DNA of 64,000 nucleotides, taken from positions 2,728,001-2,792,000 of the forward strand of contig CP107208.1 in NCBI GenBank assembly GCA_025758045.1. Direction: 5' to 3'. Source of the DNA: Oscillospiraceae bacterium (GTDB lineage: Bacteria; Bacillota; Clostridia; Oscillospirales; Ruminococcaceae). Position numbers and translations under genes: made by a program. Under the pieces are notes generated by a model, which made no database searches, was not told the origin of the DNA, and saw only the letters and a list, made by a program, of their open reading frames with translations. Of this stretch, positions 8,846-16,173 are shown one piece after another (position 1 is the stretch's first letter; every line of letters begins with the position of its first letter).

Positions 8846-9605
8846 CCTGCAACGCCTGTGCCGGGTCATAGCGCAGCCCTTTGTGCAAAATTTCAAAATG
8901 CAGGTGCGGGCCGGTGGCGTTGCCGGTCTCGCCCACAACGCCCAGCACCTGCCCCGCCGTGACCACCGCCCCAGTGCTGACGAAGAGATACTGCATGTGG
9001 GCGTAAAGGGTCTCGTCACCGTCCGCGTGCAAAATACGCAGGTAGTTGCCATAGCTGGCATGCTTGCCCGCTACACGCACTACGCCGTCTGCTGCGGCCA
9101 GCACCGGCGTGCCGGTAGCAGCAGCCAGGTCATGCCCCAAATGAAAGTCCGTTCCCCCACCGCCCATGGGGTCGGTGCGCCAGCCGTAACCGGAGGTACG
9201 GGTACAGGAGCCGCCTGGCAGCGGGAACAGCAGCGGGAAGTTTGGCGTGTAACTTTCCTCACGCGCGTTGGCGGGAGGCTTGGGTTTGCGGCGGGGCTGG
9301 CGGGCTGTTTCCGACGTTGCGGGCAGAGCCTGGGCGATAGCAGCGGCGGCTTTCTCTGTAAATTTAGAGAAGTAACGCTCTGTGCTCAGGAAAAAATCCT
9401 GCTCCGGCTGCATAGCCTGGGCAAAGGTGCGGCGCAGTTCCGGGTAAAACGGCAGGCCCATCATCCGCGCGGCCAGCGCCACCAGCAGCACCACCGTACA
9501 AAAAAGCATCTGCCCCCACAGCAGGGTGTCTCCCCCGTTTTCACAGGCTGGACGCGGGGGCGGCGGTTTCTGGCTTTCGCTTTGCGGTGCGGCATTTTCC
9601 CACAT
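8835..9605 (-). CDS. Membrane-anchored M23 peptidase (LytM domain), SpoIVFA-like position
   Basis: A 256-aa protein with one membrane segment at about 32-50, a proline/basic linker (101-115) and a C-terminal M23 domain. The zinc and catalytic residues are all present: H155 and D159 in HLGHD, H203 in YAHM, and H234/H236 in PHLHFE. It may therefore cleave peptidoglycan cross-bridges rather than act only as a scaffold. The start at 9605 has AGGAGG eight bases upstream; a GTG nine bases earlier is less likely. Its gene overlaps the M50 protease gene, an arrangement like spoIVFA-spoIVFB. Confidence 0.82.
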   Translation of the reverse strand: MWENAAPQSESQKPPPPRPACENGGDTLLWGQMLFCTVVLLVALAARMMGLPFYPELRRTFAQAMQPEQDFFLSTERYFSKFTEKAAAAIAQALPATSETARQPRRKPKPPANAREESYTPNFPLLFPLPGGSCTRTSGYGWRTDPMGGGGTDFHLGHDLAAATGTPVLAAADGVVRVAGKHASYGNYLRILHADGDETLYAHMQYLFVSTGAVVTAGQVLGVVGETGNATGPHLHFEILHKGLRYDPAQALQDAA

Positions 9606-9726
9606 GGTCCCCACCTCCTTTTACCAGATTGTATGCAGACGGGGAGCCAAATAGAGCAGCAATACAAAAGCAGCGGGAGTCCATGCGTTAGGCACAAACT
9701 CTCGCCGCCGTTTTACGTTTTACAGA

Positions 9727-10107
9727 TTATACGCCCAGGGCTTTGCGCAGCATTTCCAAGCGCTCATCCAGCAGCTTCTGGGGCTTGGTGAACAGGCCAA
9801 GGCCGTCCACGTCCAGCGTGCACTCCAAACTGGTAGAGTCGCCGCCGCCCATCAGGATGGCGGTAAAGGTGCCGTTGATCTTGCCTTTGCGGAAGTTGCA
9901 GCTGAGATGGCGGGCCTTATCCTTGCGGGTAAAAACGATTTCGGTCGTGCCGCCGTCGGTGTTATGCTCGACGCCTTTCAGGCCGTCGTCACTCTCCTCG
10001 TACTCACTCACATCGCTGCGCCAGTGGTTCAGGGTGGGCTTGGTCAGGTAAAGCCACACCTTGTTGGGGTCGCAGCTGTAATTGGCGGTCACTACACAGG
10101 TTTTCAT
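9727..10107 (-). CDS. Uncharacterised 126-aa protein, possibly SRPBCC-fold
   Basis: Not confidently recognised. The start MKTCVVTANYSCDPNKVWLY looks like the first strand and helix of START/SRPBCC proteins (strand, then PxxVW). The rest alternates strands and ends with a long basic-acidic helix (KPQKLLDERLEMLRKALG), also usual for that fold. No catalytic residues stand out. AGGAG lies upstream of the ATG. It sits 16 bp downstream of ppk in the same direction, so it may be cotranscribed with it. Confidence 0.6.
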   Translation of the reverse strand: MKTCVVTANYSCDPNKVWLYLTKPTLNHWRSDVSEYEESDDGLKGVEHNTDGGTTEIVFTRKDKARHLSCNFRKGKINGTFTAILMGGGDSTSLECTLDVDGLGLFTKPQKLLDERLEMLRKALGV

Positions 10108-10122
10108 ACTTTTGGGTTCTCC

Positions 10123-12333
10123 TTACTTTTTGTTACGGCCAAAGAGATTTTGCAAAAGGCCGGTTTTGGCCGGGCGCAGGGCGGCGGCCTTGCGGGCACG
10201 CACAGCGGGTTGGGCTGCGGCGGCTGCACGTTTAGCCACGGGCTTTACGGCGGGGGCAGACTTTTCGGCGGCCTGCTCAAAGCCGTTCTGGAAATAGCCG
10301 AACATGGCCATCTGGCTGTCCACCGGCGGCTGGCCCGGGGCGGGCTTGACCTTGGTGTAGGTACCGTCCGGCTGCATTTCCCGCGCGTTGACGGTATCCC
10401 GCAGCTGCAAGTCCAAAATGCCGCGCAGCTTTTTGGCGATAGCCGGGTCGTCCACCCGCACGCCGACTTCGACGCGGCGCTCGGTGTTGCGGGTCAGGAA
10501 GTCGCCGGAAGCGATGTAGATGCGCATATTCTCGCCGCTGCCGAAGCAGTAGATACGGGAATGTTCCAGATAACGGCCCACCAGGCTGCGGATGTGCACA
10601 TTTTCGGTGCGGCCGGGCACACCGGCGCGCACACAGCAGATGCCGCGGACGATCATGTCTACACGCACCCCGGCGCAGCTGGCTTCGCTGATCTTATCAA
10701 TGATCTGCGGGTCGTTGATGGAGTTGTTTTTGAGGACCATCGACGCAGGCTTGCCCTGCATGGCCAGTGCAATCTGTCGGTCCATCTCCTCCAGCAGCAC
10801 ACTCTTGAAGCGCAGCGGCGCTACCAGCATGGTGTCGGCCTCGCTGGTCAGACGCTGCAGGGCCATGTTGTTGAACACGGCGCTGGCTTCCTCGCCGATT
10901 TCCTGGCGGGTGGTAATGAAGGACAGGTCAGTGTACAGCTCGCTGGTTTTCTCGTTATAGTTGCCGGTGCCGATCTGTGTCAAGTATTTGTACTTGCCAT
11001 CCTTGCGGCTGGTGATGAGCGTCAGTTTGGAATGGACCTTGTAATCGTCAAAGCCGTAGAATACCGTGCAGCCGGCATCCTCCAGTTGTTTGGACCAGTC
11101 GATGTTGTTCTGCTCGTCAAAGCGGGCGCGCAGCTCGACCATGGCTACGACTTCCTTGCCGTTTTCTGCAGCGGCAATCAGCGCATTGACGATCTGAGAG
11201 TCGCTGGCCATGCGGTACAGCGTCATTTTAATGGAGACGACGTCCGGGTCCGCCGCAGCGCGCAGCAGCATGCGGATGAACGGGCGGATGCTCTGGTACG
11301 GGTAGGCCAGCAGCACATCGTGCTTGCGGACCTCGGTGTACAGGTCGTACCCTGCCGGGGCCTGCATGGGCTTGGCCGGCGGGTAGAACATGGCGTTGTG
11401 GCTGCCGTCGCCGGAGATGCGGCCAGCCAGTTTGAACAGGCAGCCGGTATCCAGCGGCGAGGTCTGGGCATAGCAGCGGTCCGCCGGGACGACCAGCTTC
11501 TCCCGCAGGAACTTGACGATCTCCTGCGGAGCGTCCGGCCAGAACTGCAGGCGCACAGCCGCCAGCTTGCGGCGCTTTTTCAGCAGGTCGCTCATGACAT
11601 CGCGGAAGTCTATGTCGTGGTCCATCATGCCCTCGTCCACGGTAATATCCGCATTGCGGGTCACGCGGAAGAGGCACTGCTTCTGCACGCTGCTGCCTGC
11701 AAAGATGGTAGCGGCATAGTGGGCGACCAGCTCCTCCACGAAGGCAAAGCAGGTCTCCTCGCCGTCCTTGATGAAAAGCACGCGCTCAAACTGGCTGCTG
11801 ACGGGCACGATGCCGTAGCAAACGCCGTCGTTTTTGCTGCGCAGCTGAGCCATGTAGTAAATATCTTTGTTGTTCAAAAACGGGAACGGATGGCGGGAAT
11901 CCACGATCTGCGGGCTGAGCAGCGGCAGGAGCTCGCGCTGGAAATAAGCTTTCCAGAAATGCTCCTGCTGCTTGCTGAGCTTGGTAAAGTCCACCTTGCG
12001 GTAGCCCTCCTGCGCCAGAGCAGTGACAAGATGCTGGAAGTATTTGTCGCACTTTGCCTGCAGCTCGGCCACGCGGGGCGTGATAGCAGCAATCTGCTCC
12101 GCCGCCGTCATGTGGGTGACGTTATCGGTCTTGTTGTTTTTCACCAGCGTCTGGTCGTACAGCGAGCCGACGCGGACCATGAAGAACTCGTCCATATTGC
12201 TGCCGAAGATGGCGGCAAATTTTAGGCGCTCGCCCAGGGGCACGGTTTTTTCTTTGGCCAACGCCAGCACGCGGCTGTCGAAGTCCAGCCAGCTCAGCTC
12301 ACGGTTGATAAAGATGCTCTCGGACTTTTCCAA
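10123..12333 (-). CDS. ppk: Polyphosphate kinase 1
   Basis: Makes polyphosphate from ATP reversibly. The 736 aa contain the PPK1 N-terminal domain (FINRELSWLDFDSRVL), the middle domain (GSNMDEFFMVRV) and the two phospholipase-D-like C-terminal domains; YKVHSKLTLI includes the His that is phosphorylated in PPK1 enzymes. An extra Ala/Lys-rich tail of about 50 residues follows the catalytic core. The start is TTG at 12333, with GGAGG seven bases upstream. Confidence 0.95.
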   Translation of the reverse strand: MEKSESIFINRELSWLDFDSRVLALAKEKTVPLGERLKFAAIFGSNMDEFFMVRVGSLYDQTLVKNNKTDNVTHMTAAEQIAAITPRVAELQAKCDKYFQHLVTALAQEGYRKVDFTKLSKQQEHFWKAYFQRELLPLLSPQIVDSRHPFPFLNNKDIYYMAQLRSKNDGVCYGIVPVSSQFERVLFIKDGEETCFAFVEELVAHYAATIFAGSSVQKQCLFRVTRNADITVDEGMMDHDIDFRDVMSDLLKKRRKLAAVRLQFWPDAPQEIVKFLREKLVVPADRCYAQTSPLDTGCLFKLAGRISGDGSHNAMFYPPAKPMQAPAGYDLYTEVRKHDVLLAYPYQSIRPFIRMLLRAAADPDVVSIKMTLYRMASDSQIVNALIAAAENGKEVVAMVELRARFDEQNNIDWSKQLEDAGCTVFYGFDDYKVHSKLTLITSRKDGKYKYLTQIGTGNYNEKTSELYTDLSFITTRQEIGEEASAVFNNMALQRLTSEADTMLVAPLRFKSVLLEEMDRQIALAMQGKPASMVLKNNSINDPQIIDKISEASCAGVRVDMIVRGICCVRAGVPGRTENVHIRSLVGRYLEHSRIYCFGSGENMRIYIASGDFLTRNTERRVEVGVRVDDPAIAKKLRGILDLQLRDTVNAREMQPDGTYTKVKPAPGQPPVDSQMAMFGYFQNGFEQAAEKSAPAVKPVAKRAAAAAQPAVRARKAAALRPAKTGLLQNLFGRNKK

Positions 12334-12349
12334 GGTGATTCCTCCCTAT

Positions 12350-12742
12350 TTATGGTGCCTTTTCGGCGGGCGTTCCCGTCTGTGCCAGGCCTGCCCATTT
12401 TTCTGTCATTTGCTCTGATATACCGGGGACATTGGCCACATCCTGCAGCGCCGCAAAAGGGCCGTGCTCTACCCGGTAGGCAATGATGGCTGCCGCTTTG
12501 GCCGGGCCGATGCCGGGCAGGGTCTGCAAGGTTTCGGCATCGGCGGTGTTCAGGTCCACCAGCTGTGTCGGCGCACTCTCGGCGGCGGCTTCCGTCTGCG
12601 GCAGTGCTGGCATATACGCGACTGGTGTGCCGGGCTGCCAGATCGGGGCAATCAAGAATAACGCGCCCCATACAATGCCTGCCAGCACCACCAGTGTGGC
12701 CAAAAACAGCAGTACTTTTCGGTTAGGCTGCTGTTTTTGCAT
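12350..12742 (-). CDS. ComEA-like helix-hairpin-helix protein
   Basis: A 130-aa protein with an N-terminal membrane anchor (about 9-30), a short linker and a C-terminal helix-hairpin-helix domain beginning LVDLNTADAETLQTLPGIGP. ComEA proteins bind DNA outside the membrane during transformation uptake. This one lacks the SLBB domain found in longer ComEA proteins, and no comEC is nearby, so a competence role is inference. It ends 16 bp before ppk and has its own extended -10 promoter. Confidence 0.75.
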   Translation of the reverse strand: MQKQQPNRKVLLFLATLVVLAGIVWGALFLIAPIWQPGTPVAYMPALPQTEAAAESAPTQLVDLNTADAETLQTLPGIGPAKAAAIIAYRVEHGPFAALQDVANVPGISEQMTEKWAGLAQTGTPAEKAP

Positions 12743-12774
12743 ACATTTTCCCCCACGGTACTGTAATTCTATTT

Positions 12775-12780
12775 ATTATA
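12775..12780 (-). promoter_or_regulatory. Extended -10 promoter upstream of the ComEA-like gene
   Basis: On the minus strand TGC precedes a perfect TATAAT, about 30 bp upstream of the start codon. A -35 box is weak (TGCAAT, 17 bp upstream). Confidence 0.5.
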
Positions 12781-12838
12781 GCATACTGTACAGATAATTG
12801 CACTTGAATTTCGCAGGTTTTACATAAATTATACGATT

Positions 12839-13096
12839 TTATCGGTGGCGGTGCAGGTCGGCATCCGGGTCAGGCTCCACCATTACGGCATCCGTGCCAA
12901 TGGTTTTGATGCTCTGCCACGGGATCACAAGGTCGTCGTCGCTGCCCAACAGCCCCAGGCAGCGGCTGCGACCATGCAGCACCACAGCGGTAAGGCGGGC
13001 AGATTTTTCCTCAAACTCAATATCATCGATGCGGCCCAGGTTTTCGCCATTGGAAAGGCGTATCACATCCTTCCGGGCCAGGTCACGCAGCGTCAT
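12839..13096 (-). CDS. YlmC/YmxH-family PRC-barrel protein
   Basis: An 85-aa protein matching the small PRC-barrel family often called YlmC/YmxH: RDLARKDVIRLSNGENLGRIDDIEFE forms the first half, followed by LVIPWQSIKTIGTDAVMV. YmxH-type genes are frequent in sporulating Firmicutes, but the biochemical role is unknown. It stands alone, divergent from the HAD gene, with a His/Arg tail (HRHR). Confidence 0.75.
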   Translation of the reverse strand: MTLRDLARKDVIRLSNGENLGRIDDIEFEEKSARLTAVVLHGRSRCLGLLGSDDDLVIPWQSIKTIGTDAVMVEPDPDADLHRHR

Positions 13097-13164
13097 GGTC
13101 CACTCCCCCTTTGGTGTGCGATTTTTCGCCGCTTTATTGTATGCGGTAAGGGTGGAATTGTTTC

Positions 13165-13194
13165 TTGGACAAATCGGTGAATTTATGGTATACT
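13165..13194 (+). promoter_or_regulatory. Promoter of the HAD gene
   Basis: TTGGAC (13165-13170), an 18-bp spacer and TATACT (13189-13194) preceded by TGG, which makes an extended -10. Confidence 0.6.
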
Positions 13195-13248
13195 GATATA
13201 CTTAGAAACCAAGTAAGGAATCAATACTTCTCTTTTGCGGAGGGTTTT

Positions 13249-13860
13249 ATGTATAAAAATATTATTTTTGATTTCGGCGGCGTGGTCGTGCAATTCAATC
13301 CCAAAGATTTTCTGATGGACCACTTTATGAACAAACGCGCCGAGGAAATTGTGTACGAGCTGACCTTTGGCAGCCAGGAGTGGCAGGACCTGGACCGCGG
13401 CACCATCACCCGTGAAGAGGGCAACGCTGCGATGCTGGAAAACGCCGCCCGCGTCAACCGCGTATTTGAGGTGCAGACCGTCATCGACGAGTGGCCCACC
13501 ATCCTGCGCACGAAGGAATCCACTGTGCACACCATGCAAAAGCTGAAAGCCGCCGGATACCGCCTGTACTACCTGACCAACATCCCAGCGGATATTATGG
13601 ACGAGCTGCGCCAGCGGGAATGGTTCTCACTGTTTGACGGCGGTATTGCCTCCTGTGAGGTGCACCTGTGCAAGCCGGAACCGGCCATCTATACCACCCT
13701 GATGCAGACCTGCAACCTGGCGTATGACGAGTCGATCTTCATCGATGACAACAAGGTCAACGCCCAGGCCGCCTACAACCTGGGCATCACCGGCATCCTG
13801 TACAAGAACCCCAAGTCTTTTGAACGTGCCCTGCGTGCCTGCGGCATTGAGCTTGACTAA
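13249..13860 (+). CDS. HAD-family hydrolase (subfamily IA, YihX-like)
   Basis: A 203-aa phosphatase-like protein. Motif I is FDFGGVV (residues 7-13) where the usual second Asp is replaced by Gly, as in the YihX/epoxide-hydrolase-like group. Motif II Thr is in YYLTNIP, the conserved Lys is in CKPEPAIY, and motif IV is FIDDNKVNAQAA. The ATG at 13249 has GGAGGG upstream. Substrate unknown; YihX of E. coli acts on glucose-1-phosphate. Codon use is like its neighbours. Confidence 0.82.
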   Translation: MYKNIIFDFGGVVVQFNPKDFLMDHFMNKRAEEIVYELTFGSQEWQDLDRGTITREEGNAAMLENAARVNRVFEVQTVIDEWPTILRTKESTVHTMQKLKAAGYRLYYLTNIPADIMDELRQREWFSLFDGGIASCEVHLCKPEPAIYTTLMQTCNLAYDESIFIDDNKVNAQAAYNLGITGILYKNPKSFERALRACGIELD

Positions 13861-13891
13861 ACCTTACACATTTTTCTTATAAAATCAAACA

Positions 13892-13934
13892 CCCCGCAGC
13901 TCTGCTTTTGCTTGGCAAGGCCGCGGGGCGTTTT
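13892..13934. terminator. Bidirectional terminator between convergent genes
   Basis: A CCCCGC / GCGGGG stem is flanked by T-rich tracts on both strands, placed between the HAD gene and the converging bile-salt-hydrolase-type gene. Confidence 0.6.
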
Positions 13935-13944
13935 CGGTTTACTT

Positions 13945-14919
13945 TTAGTTCTGGCAGAAAATGTTCTGCTTTTGGATGATGGGATAATGCACGAGGGCCA
14001 CACCATCCAAATCTTCGTGGTGCATGGACACAGCGGTGATCTGGTTGTTATCGTAGGTCGTGTAGTAATAGACACCTGTATCGGCGTTGCAGCAGCTTGT
14101 GTAGAGGGTGATCTCGTACTTGCCGTCATCCAGCTCACAGCAGCCGCGCTGCTGCTCTACCGAGCCGAGGATGTGGAAGAACTGGCTGACACTGCTCATC
14201 TCGTCGTCGGCCGATTTCGAGTTGCCCCGGGTAAAAGCCACTTTGACAAAGCGGGACATCGAGGAAAGGTCGCCCGGCAGGCCGATGCCGCCCATACCGC
14301 GGCTGAGTTCCGGCAGATCCACGCCGGGAGCGAAAGTGTTTTTCGGGGTCCGGGGGCTGAGGGCGCGGTAGTTGGCCAGCATGGCCATCTGCTGCGGGAA
14401 CGGCGGGTTGTTGGTCAGCACCTCTACAGGATTCTCGTACACATGCAGGCCATCGGCCACGGCCTCTACCGTGATGCTGCCGGTGCGATCAGTGATGAGC
14501 CAGTGCAGCTTTGCCGTGGGCAGCTGGGCGTTAAATGGGATGTCCACAAGGTTCAGCTTGGCCAACAGGGCGCGTACCTCGTTCAAGTCGGCGCACTGGC
14601 CCAGCAGCCAGGGGATCAGTTCAAACACCGAGATGTTGTCCTTTCCGTCCGTTTCCGACTGGCAGGCAGCGTTGCCCACAAAGTTCAGCCCTGCAATGCA
14701 CAGGCCTTTCTCGTTGACAGCATCGTAGTAGAGCGGATGCTCCTCGGCCACATAGGCCATACCGATCATGGCGTAGTGGGTGCGCATCTCCCCCGCCCGA
14801 CGGAACGTGAACGGGTAGTTGCGCGGGGTGATGGTCACCTCATCCCCGTAAGAAAATTCATAATCCAAGTTGCGGCCAAAGTACAGGTCTTTGGTCCGGT
14901 AGGATGCTGCCGTACACAT
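13945..14919 (-). CDS. Choloylglycine hydrolase family (bile salt hydrolase / penicillin V acylase)
   Basis: An Ntn-hydrolase of 324 aa that should hydrolyse the amide of conjugated bile salts or N-acyl compounds. The start at 14919 puts Cys at position 2, the nucleophile after Met removal. Other expected active-site residues are R16, D19 (GRNLDYE), N79 (GLNF), N170 and R223 in SSMSRFVK. LPGDLSSMSRF is close to the motif common in true bile salt hydrolases. There is no signal peptide, so it is cytoplasmic. It is a single-gene unit with GGGAG upstream. Specificity cannot be fixed from sequence alone. Confidence 0.88.
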   Translation of the reverse strand: MCTAASYRTKDLYFGRNLDYEFSYGDEVTITPRNYPFTFRRAGEMRTHYAMIGMAYVAEEHPLYYDAVNEKGLCIAGLNFVGNAACQSETDGKDNISVFELIPWLLGQCADLNEVRALLAKLNLVDIPFNAQLPTAKLHWLITDRTGSITVEAVADGLHVYENPVEVLTNNPPFPQQMAMLANYRALSPRTPKNTFAPGVDLPELSRGMGGIGLPGDLSSMSRFVKVAFTRGNSKSADDEMSSVSQFFHILGSVEQQRGCCELDDGKYEITLYTSCCNADTGVYYYTTYDNNQITAVSMHHEDLDGVALVHYPIIQKQNIFCQN

Positions 14920-15010
14920 AAGCGTTGGCTCCCTTCTTATTTTTGAGTAGTATAGCACAGCAGTGGGGCGGTATCCATTGCCAAATTGTAAACAAATGCC
15001 CGGTACGCAA

Positions 15011-15044
15011 AAAGCACGGTGCCCTGCGTGGAGCACCGTGCTTT
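15011..15044 (-). terminator. Strong terminator after the zinc-ribbon membrane protein gene
   Basis: A perfect 12-bp stem AAAGCACGGTGC / GCACCGTGCTTT with a 10-nt loop is followed by T residues on the minus strand. Confidence 0.8.
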
Positions 15045-15059
15045 CATTATGTCCGTATT

Positions 15060-16157
15060 TTACGCCAGGACGAAATGATAGACCAGCGAGACCGCAATGA
15101 TCAGCGCACAGACAATGGCAGTGATCGGCGGGGCCCAGTGGATGATACGCTCGGCCATCTCATCGTCTTCGCTCACCTCGTCATCGTCGGCATAGCGGCC
15201 GCGCTTTTTGCGAGGGGCGTAATCCTCGTCATCATCGTCGTCCAGATCGTCATCTAGCTCGTCGGTGTCGTACATCTGGGTGCCCTCGTCATCGTCGTCA
15301 TCATCGGCAAACAGACGGCCCTTGGGGGCGTAGCGGCGGACGCGCTCGTCCTCCTCGTCCTGTTCCTCGTCGTGGGCGGCAAAGCTCTTGGGGTCGTAGG
15401 CGGCGGTAGCACCGGCGTCATCCTCGATCTGGCTGTTGATGGCAGCCTGGGCAGCGGCGGCGGTGGCGGCGGGATCAGCCTTGGGGGCCACAGGCTGCTG
15501 CGGGGCAGCCTGCTGGGCCACGGCATTGATTTCCTGCTGCTGGCGCTCGGCCGCACGGCGGGCATCCTCCAGGATGTTGGTCAAGGTCGCTTTGATCTGG
15601 GCACGGTCGCCGCCGCACTCCGAGCAGACCGAGGAGTTTTCCTCATTGGGATGGAATGCACCGCAGGCGCAGAACCAGCCGTACTCGTTATCCTGCGGCA
15701 CGCAGGTCAGCTGGGCGTTGCCGGTGCGGTTCTGCAGGGTGCGGGCGATGGAGGCGGGCAGCACGCGGGGCAGCTGCAGGCGCACACGCTTGTAGGCGCG
15801 CAGGTCGACGCCGCGGCCGTTCAGGAACGCACGGTCCTGCTCGACCTCCACGCTGGAGACCGGCGTATCGCTGACATAGACAGCATCGTCACTGCCAAAG
15901 ACCTCGCCGGGCTGGGCATTGAGCTGCTCGTAATAGAAATCGTCCTCGCACAGGACCTGGCCTGCGGCGTCCTTACATTTGAAATGGACGACCAGACCGG
16001 TCAGCGGCTCAGTGCCGACGTTTTTGAAGGTCAGGCAAACCGCAACTTCGCCGGTGACGTCACCTTTCAGCAGTTCTACGCGAACAAACTGGACCGGGCT
16101 GCCGGCCGTATAATAGTTGGCGCGGGACTGCGCCATCAAGGAAAAATTCTGATCCAT
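15060..16157 (-). CDS. Zinc-ribbon, acidic-linker, C-terminally membrane-anchored protein of unknown function
   Basis: The 365 aa have a beta-rich N-terminal domain (about 1-150) that looks adhesin- or immunoglobulin-like. A zinc-ribbon-like segment follows with Cys pairs CACG and CSECGG (about 168-190), then a Gln/Ala linker (200-250), a strongly acidic stretch rich in Asp/Glu with DDDDDE runs (270-335), and one membrane helix ending in FVLA. With the tail at the end, most of the protein would face the cytoplasm. It lies 16 bp downstream of ftsH. Function not recognised; a partner or adaptor of membrane proteolysis is only a positional guess. Confidence 0.7.
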   Translation of the reverse strand: MDQNFSLMAQSRANYYTAGSPVQFVRVELLKGDVTGEVAVCLTFKNVGTEPLTGLVVHFKCKDAAGQVLCEDDFYYEQLNAQPGEVFGSDDAVYVSDTPVSSVEVEQDRAFLNGRGVDLRAYKRVRLQLPRVLPASIARTLQNRTGNAQLTCVPQDNEYGWFCACGAFHPNEENSSVCSECGGDRAQIKATLTNILEDARRAAERQQQEINAVAQQAAPQQPVAPKADPAATAAAAQAAINSQIEDDAGATAAYDPKSFAAHDEEQDEEDERVRRYAPKGRLFADDDDDDEGTQMYDTDELDDDLDDDDDEDYAPRKKRGRYADDDEVSEDDEMAERIIHWAPPITAIVCALIIAVSLVYHFVLA

Positions 16158-16173
16158 GGTTCACACCTACTTT

